In this document: piece by piece, positions 21,105-32,800 of the stretch
Position numbering within the stretch: the first letter of the stretch is position 1
Layout: every line of letters begins with the position of its first letter
Source of the DNA: Volutella citrinella
Taxonomy: Eukaryota; Ascomycota; Sordariomycetes; Hypocreales; Nectriaceae
NCBI GenBank assembly: GCA_034401135.1
Contig: JAWZSP010000004.1
Span: 1,364,001-1,428,000, forward strand
Direction: 5' to 3'
DNA: 64,000 nt
The notes under the pieces: model-generated
The model's database searches: none
The model's input: only the letters and a program-made list of their open reading frames with translations
What the model was told of the DNA's origin: nothing
Translations under genes and position numbers: made by a program

Positions 21105-24100
21105 GATTTGGTTGTATTCAAACTGGTGTCGCTTACTATCGTTCGCCTTTGTGGTGTTGTGGGAAGGCCAAGGCTACAATTATTTGAAGCGGATTGTAGT
21201 GTAGCGTAGTGAAGGTGTCTGGACTCTAGATATTCAAGATGATAGAGTGACGGCCAATGCGTCGAGTCGGGTACTCCAGCGATGGGGGGATGAGATTAAA
21301 TAACCTTTTGGTCGCTTCTGAAGACTCCGGGGAAGCTCGCAGTAGGATAGACGACGATCTCAAGATGCCTAACGTGTGATACACAACGGCACCCTCCACT
21401 CCCAGGGCTGGGATCTGAGGGCCAGAGAAAAAAGTGAGGCAAGCAGAAGTGCAAAAGAAGACGCGAGGGTGTGTCCTAAAACAAGCTGGAGCGGCCGTTG
21501 GATTGGACGAATGGGTGTGTGGTGGTGGTGGTGAGGGGCAATGCGTGGGTGTGGCTTCCTCTGGAGGCGTAAGCGTCGGGTCAGGTCAAGCGTGACGTTT
21601 CTAGACAACCACTACAACCGATTCGCTGTTATTGGGCAGGTTTCAGTGCTTTTTGTGTGGTTTCGCCTTGAATCAGATCCGAGGAGGTGGTCGTGGATGT
21701 CTATCAATGGGAAACGGGCGCGGGAGCTGTGGCATATTTGAGCTTCACCAGCAACATGTTCGAGGCTGATCGGGGCAAAGCAGCTCTACCCAACGCGCAT
21801 GCGTCGAAGCAAATGAGAGGATCTGAAAAGACACATGGCTTCTGGTTGGCGTGCGGACGTGTCAACGAAGCCATGACGCGGCACGGGCATCAAACGTTCA
21901 AGAAACGGGCAGGGCGCCATGGTTCGCCAAACGAGGCGGCCAAGGGGCCAAGGAATGGTAATCGCATGCATTGGAAGCCCTAGAGGGCGGGAGGGTGGAT
22001 ATCTACCATGGTTGCTGCGATGCCGGTAGCTGATAGCAACTCAATGTCCTGGCGGAGGGGATGCAGCTGACATGCGAGGGTTGCTTGTTTCCGTTGCCCG
22101 GCCCAGGAAGAGTTGGTGCGTGGTTGGCCGGATAGCCCACGTTCTCGGGTCCTAGATTGATTTGATGTGCCCTCCAGGCTCCATCCTCGTCATGGGGCAA
22201 GCCACCCACCTACTTGACTCCTGAATGCACTGCCGTACGGAGCCTGCTTGGTCCTTGCGACAGATGTCCCGCCCGGCACGGCACACGCCGTCAAGGCACA
22301 TTTGGTCCATCGTGGAGGGTTGGCAACAATATGCTCCGGTGAAGTCCAGCCTGGGATAGATGCTGCGGAACAACGGCTGAGGCGACAGATTATGCACATG
22401 TCAGTCACGGTACAGAAGCGTAGTTCGTGGTGTGACGGCCAGCTGCTCGAATTGCTCGTGAAAAAGGAGACCCCCTGCTGTCTTCGCAAACTCTCCGAGA
22501 AATTGCGCCGGAACTTGGACCGTATCGGCGATGCTTTTGGCCTTGTGCTGGCCACTTCTGTCGACGCTGTGCTTCCACGACAGTGCGTATGACGAGCCAG
22601 GTGCTGCGTGGCAACACCTGCACAACAGTTTGGTGTCGTACCCAGTTTCATACCAGTCGTTTATAGTTGCCAGGTTTTGATGTCTCTCTTCTTAAGCCCA
22701 ACAATCCGGGTTCCGCAACTTGCTTGCGCAGCCGTTGCGCGACAGCTTCAGGAACGATCCCCTGGGCGTTGCTACCAGCCAATACCTCCTCTGGCTCTAT
22801 CGATTTGAATCAAACCCCGACCCCGTCAGCTGCTGCCGGCGTCGCCTCGGTCGCATGAGTGCATGCAACGGATCGCCCACCGCAGTTGCCTGATATGATG
22901 CAAGTCAGCATCTAGTTGGCATGAGTTAGCGGACGACCATCTCTGCGGTCCGAAGCCTGATGACACCCTGCACTGCGAGGCTCCGGGCGGGGCCTACAGA
23001 GCGACTCTTGATTGTTCGCTTAGCCAGGCCCACAATGTCGCATGCAGCATGCAACTCAGAGCATGACGGGGCCTTGCCGGGTTCCTTGATCGATCCGTCA
23101 TGACGGGACATTGCTTGGTCCAACCCAACAAGCCGATGGCGAATCACACCGTCCTCTGAACGCGGCAATAACCGTCGAGAAGGCATAGACATTCACCGAG
23201 TTTCATCATTGCATCACGCTGGCATCTCGCTGGCAGTGGCGTGCACACATCCCGCTGCTTCCCGTTCAAGGGCGCATCTCAGCTCGCCCGCTCCTTCACA
23301 ATGCTCAATTCTCCGGGTAGGTAGGGGGGGCGCTGTTGGAGGGCTCCATGCGACCCCAATGCAAGCCAAGGCTTGTCGTCGTCGCCCGGCCACGCGCGCA
23401 TGAGGGGGAAAGACGAGGGAGGGGCAGGCTGCCAGGGTTGCGGCCGTCGCTCACGGCTGCTGGGCCGGCTGCACTGTTGCGCACTGCCCCCAAAGGCTCT
23501 CACGAGGCTCCTCCAGGCGAGGGAAAACGAGGCGAGACTGCACTATCCGCAACCCTCACGCGGTGCAATCGGAGGCCCGGGACCGAAGCCATTCTCAATG
23601 ACTCTTCCGCCTCGCCTTGCCACCCTTGACACCGACTTGGCCAGTGTGCCACTCTTGTCTCAGGGACCTCTCTGGGCCCTCTGATTTGCTTACCGAGTCC
23701 GTGACGGCGCGGCACTCGTCGTGGCGCTCAACCACTTTGTCGATCGGGCGGAGCGTGGCTTCCATCTGGCAAGGCAAAGTGGTTGCCTCGCCATCGCCTC
23801 GCCTGAATGGCTGTGTCGTGCAACCCCCGATGAAACCTGCGCCCTCTCTCTTCTCTCTCCGGTGAACGCTTTCGCGTGTCCGGTGCGGAGAGGCAGCCGT
23901 GGGTAGTAGCAATGGTGCCGGCTTGGCTGTAGATCGGCCATGTGCGGTGAGAAGGAGCCCCCAAATTGTGGATGACTGTCTCGTTCTTGAGCTGGAAGGG
24001 GGTCCTGGCGGGGAGCGCGTGGTGATTATGCCATCCGGGAAGTGTCATCGCATTAGGGATTCTGGGAGAAACACCCAATCACGAAAGCCCAAAACAAAAA

Positions 24101-24131
24101 AGAAGATTCAGCTATGAATGCAAAAAGGAAT
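21105..24131. other. gene-poor stretch, left of tRNA-like gene
   Basis: About 3 kb without a supported gene. The left end should be the leader/promoter of the low-complexity protein gene. Frames on both strands are short, overlapping and arginine/serine/proline-rich, with no transposase, reverse transcriptase or other domain. Together with 24286-26398 it is the longest gene-poor region in the window. Confidence 0.45.
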
Positions 24132-24285
24132 TGTCGGTGGAGAGGCTCGAACTCTCGACCTTTGGATGTCTTGACCTAGGGCCACTTCATATTATCTGAT
24201 ATTGTTGTTAGTGGTGCTTCATCGCTAAACGGTGTGTGAGGGAGACCAACGAGACCAACGCTCTAACCAACTGAGCCACACCGAC
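24132..24285 (-). tRNA. interrupted tRNA-like gene, anticodon uncertain (CGT by position)
   Basis: Minus strand. The 5' half begins GTCGGTG, with A-box/D-arm TGGCTCAGTTGGTTAGAGCG. The 3' half carries a perfect T-arm (GAGAG TTCGAGC CTCTC, B-box type) and CACCGAC closing the seven-pair acceptor stem, then discriminator A. The anticodon stem TTGGT pairs with TCCAA except for a T-T at 31-39, a mismatch also known in elongator tRNA-Met. If cleavage is at the standard site after position 37, the intron is 24168-24247 (80 nt). Positions 34-36 would then be CGT (Thr) with an unusual T at 37. The halves otherwise resemble elongator tRNA-Met. A perfect 9-bp tandem duplication (24242-24259) overlaps the anticodon loop, so this may be a damaged or pseudogenised copy. 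Confidence 0.6.
24242..24259. repeat. perfect 9-bp tandem duplication in the tRNA anticodon arm
   Basis: GAGACCAAC occurs twice in direct succession (24242-24250 and 24251-24259). On the minus strand this doubles GTTGGTCTC, exactly the 5' side of the anticodon stem-loop. Confidence 0.9.
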
Positions 24286-26398
24286 TGTTGAACGGGAACT
24301 GAGCCACATTCGGTTGGAAGCGGCCGGTTCTAATTTTTACCTATAGACGGAGGCATTCTGCTTGTCCCAATGGCACCGGGCATATCATCATGGAACGATC
24401 ATCATGGAACGAGGAGTAACAATACTTGGGTCGAGACCCTTTAGCTATATTCTTTGGGCCATATTCTTTGGACCGCTCTCACCATGGCATACCCACTACC
24501 CATGCTCACTTTGTTGGAATGCATTCCTACAAAACATGTATGATCTCTTCTCGATAATCTCAGCCGGAAGGGGGCTTTCTCGTGTTCAATTGCATCCGCG
24601 AGTGGTATAGTTGAAATCGATGGCTCGGCCAACCTTTTCTTCTCATGCTCATATCGTGACCTTGTTCAATCCCATCTTCGGAGCTCGAGCTTGTGCTTAG
24701 GTCTTAGATGGGATACATTGCTACCAGCCTTTTGCAGCCATTGACGGAAATACAATGGAGAAAGGGCTCCTCGTACCAGCCTCCTCTGCACTACTTACAC
24801 CATGAATCTGTGCTCCCAGTGATGGAGAAGACCATCCGGATGGCACATGGCAACCGGGTGCCTGGGGACAGCATGATGGCATTGACTCCTGAGCCAACAT
24901 GCGGATGCAGTGCCAGTAACGTATCGATGGAGCCTCGGACCTTCCTAAAATCTCAGATGAATGTGACACTGTAGCTAGTTCCCAGCTCAAAGCTCGTTCC
25001 TGCCCAGGGGGATCTTCTGAGGGCCATCCCACTTTCCTTGATCTGGCGGCGCCTTCTGGGTGTAAATGCTCGGTGCATAGATTGGGGTCGAATCTTTCCC
25101 ATGGAAGCAACTCTAGGTGATTTTTCCTACCCATCCACTCGCCGCCCCCTCCCTGTCCAAGTCTCCTGTTCATCTTAGTATTCCCGTCTTATTTCTATTT
25201 TCCTCTTCTTCTCCCCTCTCCGTCCTAGTTATTCCACTCCCAGTGAGTTGCTCACATCGGCCATCCGTGTCTTCTCACCATCTCCGTTCCATATCTCACT
25301 TGCTGTCATCATCCCAAGCGCCTCAGAAAGCGATGCAAGGTCGCGAACCGCCAAAGACTCCAAGACTCCTAGAGGAGGCTCTGAGTGTAGATGTCAGCGA
25401 ATGCGTTTCATCACTGGCGCTGAACAGGCGGAAACCCACTCAATGATCCCCCAGAGCCCTGTGAAAATATCCCTTTCCTGATCTAGCTTCCGAGATACAA
25501 GTGTCATCCCTCTGGGGGTGGAGAGGAGGGAGAGAAGGGTCGGGCTTTTTTTTCTGCTTTCATGTCCTTTATTCACACTCACGCGGGCTGACAATGGGAC
25601 ACTCTTTTAGGTTTCTGAATTTTAAGTCGACAAGGCGAGATTTCCACGAGGGTGTAAGGGCTGTTTTGGCTTTGTTGACGCATTTTACGCATTTTCAGAC
25701 CTGGGCGATATTCTGTTGGGAGCAGCATGCTGCGCCTGGATACCAAATACCTGTGCGACTACGGAGCCCAAGTTCGTCCGAGAAATCAACAATTTGTCTT
25801 ATCACCGACTCGCACATTTTGCCTCTTTTCAGCCACTGGCTGCTATCCAATCACTTTACAATATGGAGTATACTGTGAGTGGATGGATGAACCAGGGTCC
25901 ACGGCCAGGGCATCATCGCAACAAGGGACCCCCCACACATGCCTCAGCCGTCTAGGCATCCATTCTCCCTCGCCTCTCAGCCCATCCAAAGCGCCCCAAG
26001 GAGCGGTTATAGATCATAATTAATCCATCCTCCCCCAGCGAAGTAGCTGTTCACAAACCAGACTTATCCTTGTCTGCTATGGCCCCGAAGGCAATACCCC
26101 CCTCCCCCAACACTTCGTTTCCCATACCTTTTTGCCAGTCTGCCTCCAATTCCGGGTAAGCCTGCTGCCTGGGACTGGGACTGTTCGACTCCCACCCAAG
26201 AATAGCTTTTTCCTTCTTACTTACGGGCCGATGGTCTATATCCAATATTGTGCTTGAGGTGTGTTGATTTCCTTTCCTATTCCAGACTACCTGTATTGTA
26301 ATGCTGTTGGATGCCATCTTGGTTGATATCGCAATACCCCCTCCGTTGAAACACTCCCCACACATGTCTTGAGATGCACTTCATTTTGCTCATTACGT
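24286..26398. other. gene-poor stretch, right of tRNA-like gene
   Basis: About 2.1 kb up to the cullin stop codon. It should hold the upstream flank of the tRNA-like gene and the cullin-4 3' untranslated region. Frames of 60-150 codons overlap on both strands without recognisable motifs. No terminal repeats seen. Confidence 0.45.
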
Positions 26399-29067
26399 CT
26401 ATGCCTGGTACACATACGAGTTCCCTTCTCGCTCTAGGTAGTCCTTCTCGATGAGGCTGTGAAACGGTTAGCGATTTTGTTGCGGGGCTAGCAGGCACGG
26501 GACTTGGGACTCGCCTCTCAATCTCCTTCTTAATGGCAGCCGGCTCTACACTTCCGCGTTTCTTGGTAAGGTTGATGACCTCTGCCACCAGCTCGGCATG
26601 TCCCATTGTTTTACGGCTCTTCATGATGCGAACGATGGCTGCCTGTGTCTCAAACCGTCGATCCTGTGCGATGCGCTCATGCGTCGTCTTGTTCTCCTCC
26701 TTGGTCTCCTTCAGCTGGATCTGGTTAATCTTGACGCGATACTTGGGATCCGTAAAGGCCTTATTGAATGTAAACGTGTCCGTCGGCTTGACTTCTCTGC
26801 CCTTGGGGTGCTTTGTCAAGACTCTGGCCTTGCCGCACGCCAACGACTGCAGCGTGCGGTCAAGGTCGCCGCCCTGCAGACCAGTGCCAGTGGCAATTTG
26901 TTCATACGCCAAGAACCCGTCATCCGAGACGGTGTTAAACATTAGCAAGACGACTGCCTGGTACCCCGACACCAAAAGCTCTTTGGACCCCTTGGCAAAG
27001 CTGCCCTTGATGGCACAGTGAGCCAAAGAATGCTTCCACGTCAAGACTCGGCCAGTGTGCTTGAGCTTGTAGTACTTGTCAAACTGCTCGATCTGGGTAG
27101 CCACATCATCCGGTAGGTTCAATCGAGTGTCGGGATACGTGGGCCAGGCCGCGGCTGACAGGATCATGACTTGGAGGTCCAGCGGTGCTCCGCGCTCGGC
27201 ACTGCCCTGGCACCATTGCCTATACGACTCCATCTCGTCTTTGGCAAGTTCCTGGTCCTTGAACATTTGCTCCAGGTTGTGCGTGAAGTTGGAACCGCAC
27301 TCGCCGCGAAGCTTCGTGAGCATGTTGCGCTCAGCATCTTGGCTGGCACTTCGGCCCATCAGCAAGCGTCGCGCCAGATCCTTCTTGTAGAAGGCCTCGA
27401 AGGCGTCCTTGCCTTCGATAAACCTGAACAACTCAAGCGCCTGGTCCAGCTGGCGGTCCAGCTCAGCGTCCTCGTCTCCTGTGCTGGCCTGTCCCTGCTT
27501 CTCTGCGGCGGCACGGTCCTTGACGTCGGACAGAAGCTCCTTGGGCAATGCTTTGAGTCCGCCCCGGAGCAGCATGTCGATATACTTGGCAGTCATTTCT
27601 CCAATCTTTGACGTCCCGCTGCTCCAGCATGAGGCCACCTTGCGATCGTTCATGAACTTGCCGAACGCTTCTCGCATTCCCCAAAGGAAGTCTTCGTCCT
27701 TGTTGAATGCATCGCGGATCATCAAGTCGAGCGATCGACGAAGTTCCAGTAGACGGAGAACCATTTCCTCTCCCCGGTCCTTGTTGCCGATAATGTCCGA
27801 GCCTGTTGTTCGGATATAGTCTCCCCAGGGTCCCTTCATCTTCTTCTGGATGTTAGATAACCGCAACAAGTCGTAGAGTGCCTTCATCGATTCTACCTCC
27901 TTGTCCGCCAGAAGTTTCGCCAAGCTCCCGCCATTGAGCAACTTTTCGGAATAATGGTCGATCAAGAGTCGATGGGCAGATTCCATGAGCTGCTTTTTTG
28001 TGGTGCTGTCGAGGTTGAAGGCGATGCATCGGTGGCTCTCCTTCTTCAGCAACAACTCGCAGGCACGAATGTAGTCCTTCAAGCTCGATGTGCTCCAGAC
28101 CTCGCCGAACTCATTGAAGTATGACTCCGACTGGAGCAGGAAGGCAGGCTCAAAGAACTTGACGTAGACACCCAACACGTACAGCATCATAATGGAATCC
28201 TTGAGAAGGGCTGCATCCATCTCCTCGTTTCCCCGGCGGTCAAATTCAACCAATCCGCACATACCGGCGATCGTCTTGGAGCCAGGTGACGTCTCAAACG
28301 CGAGGGCCTGGGACGGGAATGTGGACCTGCGGAACTCCTTAATGGCCATGTCATTGATGGACGGGTGGCCTTCCCGAAGAAGATACGTCCTATCCAGAAA
28401 GCTGAATGTGGATCGTATAAGGACCTACGCACGGTATCACATATTAGTCAAGGGGGGCGGGGGTTGAGGTCACGCAGTCGCCTGAACGCACCGTCTGTGT
28501 ATTCCACGTCTTCCATTCCGCCAGCACGGCTCTCAGCGTATCAATGTTGGACGGGCCGCCGTGCCGCTGGATGCGAGGTAGAACGTTACGTTGTAGATGA
28601 AGCTCAACCCTCCGCTTCAGCATTTGGTACACCTTGGCGGGGTCGCCCTTCCGGCACACATCCTCGACGCCGCGATACAGACGCTCGAGAGGGACATCTG
28701 GGCTCTTCCCCGCAAAGATGGCCTCAACAGCCGCCTCGAGCTCCTGCTCGGTACGGGCGTAGTACTCGGCGACCTGGGCATCCCGGCTCGTGGGCGGGCG
28801 CAGGTTCTTGATGACGAGCTTCTTGGCGCCGGTGTAGGGCTGGAAGGCCGAGTTCTTGGTCAGGTCGATGGTGTCGGGGCGCTTGCCCCAGGCTTTGGCG
28901 CTCGCCATGGCGGCTGCTGCCGACTCTGGATCAGAGAAGCGGGCGCGCTTCGGGGCGGCGCCGGGCGGGGGCGATGGCTGCGAGGCCGAGGACGAGGACG
29001 AGGACGACGAGTCGAGGCGCGGACGGCGCCGGGAGGGAGAGATGGCAATGGGACGCGCGGGTTGCAT
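26399..29067 (-). CDS. cul4: cullin-4, scaffold of CRL4 ubiquitin ligases
   Basis: Scaffold that links a DDB1-type adaptor (N-terminal side) to the RING protein Rbx1 (C-terminal side); CRL4 acts in DNA repair, replication licensing and, in fungi, heterochromatin. Three exons, 29067-28492, 28424-26515 and 26456-26399, give 847 aa. Intron 1 (67 nt) is GT-AG; intron 2 (58 nt) uses a GC donor (AG|GCGAGT). The N-terminus is low complexity; GAKKLVIKNLRPP is a cullin-4 hallmark. Cullin repeats fill the middle, the cullin homology domain follows (FEAFYKKDLARRLL, GSNFTHNLEQMFKD), then a winged helix. The Nedd8 acceptor region IVRIMKSRKTMGHAELVAEV places the modified Lys near residue 794. The C-terminus LIEKDYLEREGNSYVYQA comes from the 58-nt last exon and matches the conserved cullin end, which proves that splice. 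Confidence 0.95.
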
Positions 29068-29824
29068 CGACGGAGAGGCAAAGTGTAGACGAGGAGGCCT
29101 GGGACCAACTTTGGGCGAGCCGTCACGCAGGCCTCGGCTTCTCGCGGCCGGATCGAACTCGACTTGCAGGGCAGGCTGTTGTTTGGCTGCTGGCCAACGT
29201 CGGCGGAGCAGCAGGCCAGTTGATGCGGGCTTGCGACTGTTGGCGCGGAGCGAGGGCGGCGGTACGGCTAAAGAGCCGGCGTGTACGGACACAAGCGGGA
29301 CCTGTGCGGCTGGATGATAATTACGCTGGCAAAGGCAGGCTGGCGCGGATGAAGGGCAGGAGAGCTTGCGAAGTGAATGATCGTGCTGGTAGGTGCCAGT
29401 GGTTATGTCACTGGTGGAGGGCGGGTGTGCTACTGTAGCACAAGCTCCGATAAGATAACGGAGTTTGGTTCCTTCATCCTCTCTCCCACTCCGCTTAACT
29501 CCGCGACGCTCCCATATATTTATCCTACTGCTTTTTTTTCTTGCATTGGCAGGCACCTTGCGGAGGCAGGGAAAGAATGTGTGCTTGTAATTCTCATTTC
29601 TTCTCTTTGTATATAGCCAAATCATCGCGTCACGCAAAGTCTACCATCAGCTGCCTCCTTGGATCTCGCCAAACCCCTCCTCCTCAATGCCATCCTGGGG
29701 TTCAATAAACTTCATGAAAAAAGAGAAAGGTGTAGATAGGGGTTAATTGTTCTAGAGGGGGTTGTTCACACGGCCGTCCCATCAGCCATAAGTAGCACAT
29801 CTTGATCTTGTACGTCACCAATCT
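29068..29824. other. gene-free spacer, cul4 promoter
   Basis: About 760 bases between the cul4 start and the TEL1 stop, both minus strand. The frame upstream of the cul4 ATG stays open but begins without a good start and has no domain. It should hold the cul4 leader/promoter and the TEL1 3' end. Confidence 0.45.
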
Positions 29825-32800
29825 CTACGCATACGCTGCCCATCCTTGGTTTTGTTAGTCAAACAGTCTAGCCAAACCATTATTTTCGACTCACCGGAAT
29901 ATAGCACAGCAAGATTACGCTCATCAGTTGCTTGGTTGATAAGTTCGTTTACTGTTGCCGTCACACTCAGCGTCTTCGAGAGCTTCTTCCTGACGACTTC
30001 CAGCGCTCGGTCAGCCTCGGACGGCTCGTTGACATGACCCCCCGACTTTTTGCTCTTCTTTGACTCTGTTTCGCTTTGCTCGGTGTCGTCGACCGCCCCA
30101 TCTTCGTCGTTTCTTGCTTTCTGGAGCTTCGCCAGTCGCAGTGGTGAGATGGACCATGTATACAGAGGATCATAGCGCAAAACATCCAGGATGGTCATGA
30201 TCGAATACTGCTCTTCGCGCAGAGCGTCGAGGGTGAACTCGCAGCATCGTCGGAACACGCCCTCTGTTTTGGTGATGCCCATTCCATCCACAATGTCTCG
30301 AGTCAGGCGGAAAGGCACCAACTCGGGAACGGGCAGGATACGACCTGTTTCAAATGCAACACCGAGATCGATGTGGACCACTTCTCCGGTTTTGTTGTCG
30401 AGAAGAATATTGTGCCCATGCCTATCCCCGAGGCCCAGCACGTGGCCCAGCATGGAAATCGCAGCAGTGCTCCTGGTGTATGCGAGACGCTTGACGAACC
30501 AATCGTCTGGATCAACAAAATTCTCCATGAAGAAGTATCTCATCACAGGTTGAAATTTATCCGTGACCTTGCGGTAGGTGCTGATGCGAGTCTCCACATT
30601 CCGGTTCTGTACGTTGAAAATCTCTTTCCTACACTGGGATCCCTTCAAGTCCCGCGGGTGATATCTTTCGTGCGCAGGCATCAGAAACTCATGGAGTGGA
30701 ACGGTGTTCGGTACGAACTCAATCAGGCCCGAGGTCGCTGTGAGAGGCAGAACTTTGTACGTCCTGATTCCAAGGTTGCGCTGCTGAGTGGTCCGATGCA
30801 GCTTCAATACTGAGGATACGGCAGAGAAAACTTGCTCCATGATGGCGTCTTGTCGTAGATCATCGTGGCCACCCTTGACCAGCTGCTTATACCGCACGCC
30901 ATCACTTCCAATCGCAGTGATGATCTTAGGGGCACTCACTCCCGACGCAATCGTCATGGTAGGATCCAGCTTGGCGATGATCGGCACCCTTGAGTAGTCC
31001 TTGGTTGCTGAGAGCTCAATGTCCATGGTCGGGGACGGTATCCGATACTTAATCAGACAGTTGACCAGGTTATGCCCTGCTGGTGAATCCTTGATTGGCA
31101 GCTTGAGCCCTGACTTGTATTTGTTTGTGTTCCTGTCCATGGCAAGCACATGATAGTACTTGCTGGTTCTATCGATGGAGACCCAAATCTCGGCGACTGA
31201 CTTGGCAGAGGCAAGTCGCTGTGCAATCCGATCTGTTGCTTTGACGCGCGAAACAGCAACCTCGTCGCGTTGCTGAGCCTTTGCCTTGGTTCCAGACCAA
31301 ATTTGGTACATTCCATGGTACGGGTGATCGATGCATATGCTGTAGACAAGCTCTATCAGCAATTTTTGGAACGGAGTGCTCTGGTCTTGCAGTCGGGATG
31401 TCAGTTGATTCGTTAGGCCTGCAAACTTCCTCGTCGGGACTTGTGAAAGAAAACGCGCCACGGCTTTGTTTGTGACGTCCTCATCTGATCGCTCGAGCCA
31501 GAGGGCCGTGAAACGCAATGCGTCATTGTCATTCTCGTCAGATGCAATCAGTGACAGGAGATAGTTCTCCAGGCTGAGTCGGACAAACTCGCTTCTAGTG
31601 AGTTCGACTCGCTTCAGTTCCTGCTCATCCAAGTCAAGCCACTGTTTTTCCTTGTTCAGGACATGAGAGTACCGGGATTTGAGTTGAGTGTCGCGAGTAC
31701 TGGATATCAGTGCCTTCAATTCGGACACTTCATCACTCTTGGCTTTTTGCAGGCTTCGAAGCCGCTTCAGGTCTTCTAGGCCGTCTGGATCCTGGAGTTG
31801 CTGGTCGCAGAACGTGGCGAATTGGTGGAATACTAATCCAGCCTCTTTCCCTTCATCTTTGCCCTTCAGGTCTTTGAGGGCTGGCTCGAGATACTTTTTC
31901 TGGATATCCTGGGGCTTTTCAAGGCGGGCAACCGATACTTGGTGGCCAATTTTCGAGAGAAGTGCAGAGCGGCTGACGGGGATCGTTTGCCGTCGGAGTG
32001 ACGAATCTCGGTCGATTCCTTGGAGCATCCGAATCGAAGTACTCATTTCGCCATAATCCCACAGAGAATTTGCGGTCTCAATCCTGATTGCTGCGTCGAC
32101 AAATAAATCCAGCTCAGCGCAGGGGGAGATCAGGTTTGTTAAACCGGTTGTGATGTTGAGACTCTCTTGAGTTGCCTGATGGTATCGATAGATCCCAGAT
32201 GCTGTTATCATTGCTTCAATCTCCATTCGCCGAGCTGCTGCAGTAGACAGTTTTACGTTTCCAAGCAGAGCGCTTCTCTGGCTAAGCATGCTCATAGTCG
32301 TACCGCGGCACGACAGAATCTGGCTAACGGTGCTATATCTATTCAGGTATTAGTAGGTTTGCGAGGAAGCCATGGATGAAGGATACTTACAGGCCACTTC
32401 TCATCCAATCGCCCCGGCGTGCGAACTTGTCCAGAATGGCCTGGTTCTCAGCTGCATCTGATACATTGAGGACATCATCAAGTTCAGTCAGTGCGGCTAA
32501 TGCGCCAAGCCGCTGCCGCAGGGCCACAGCGTTTAGTCCTCGAGCACCAAGGCTTCGCATTGTTCGAGTGAAGCCTTCATGCACAACAGAGCGAACAACG
32601 GAAATATCTGTCGCTTGGTGGATACTTTGATATGCTTTATAGACTGTGACAGCATGGTGATCACTGGCGGGGGCCGGAAGGTTCCAAATTTCTAGCCGTC
32701 GTGCAGTGCTGAAGGTGCTCTCGAGCGACTCGGCTGCTGCTTCAGACGGTGCCTGGGTCTGGAGAAGAGAATTCGACAGACCAGCCAATCCTAGGGTTCC

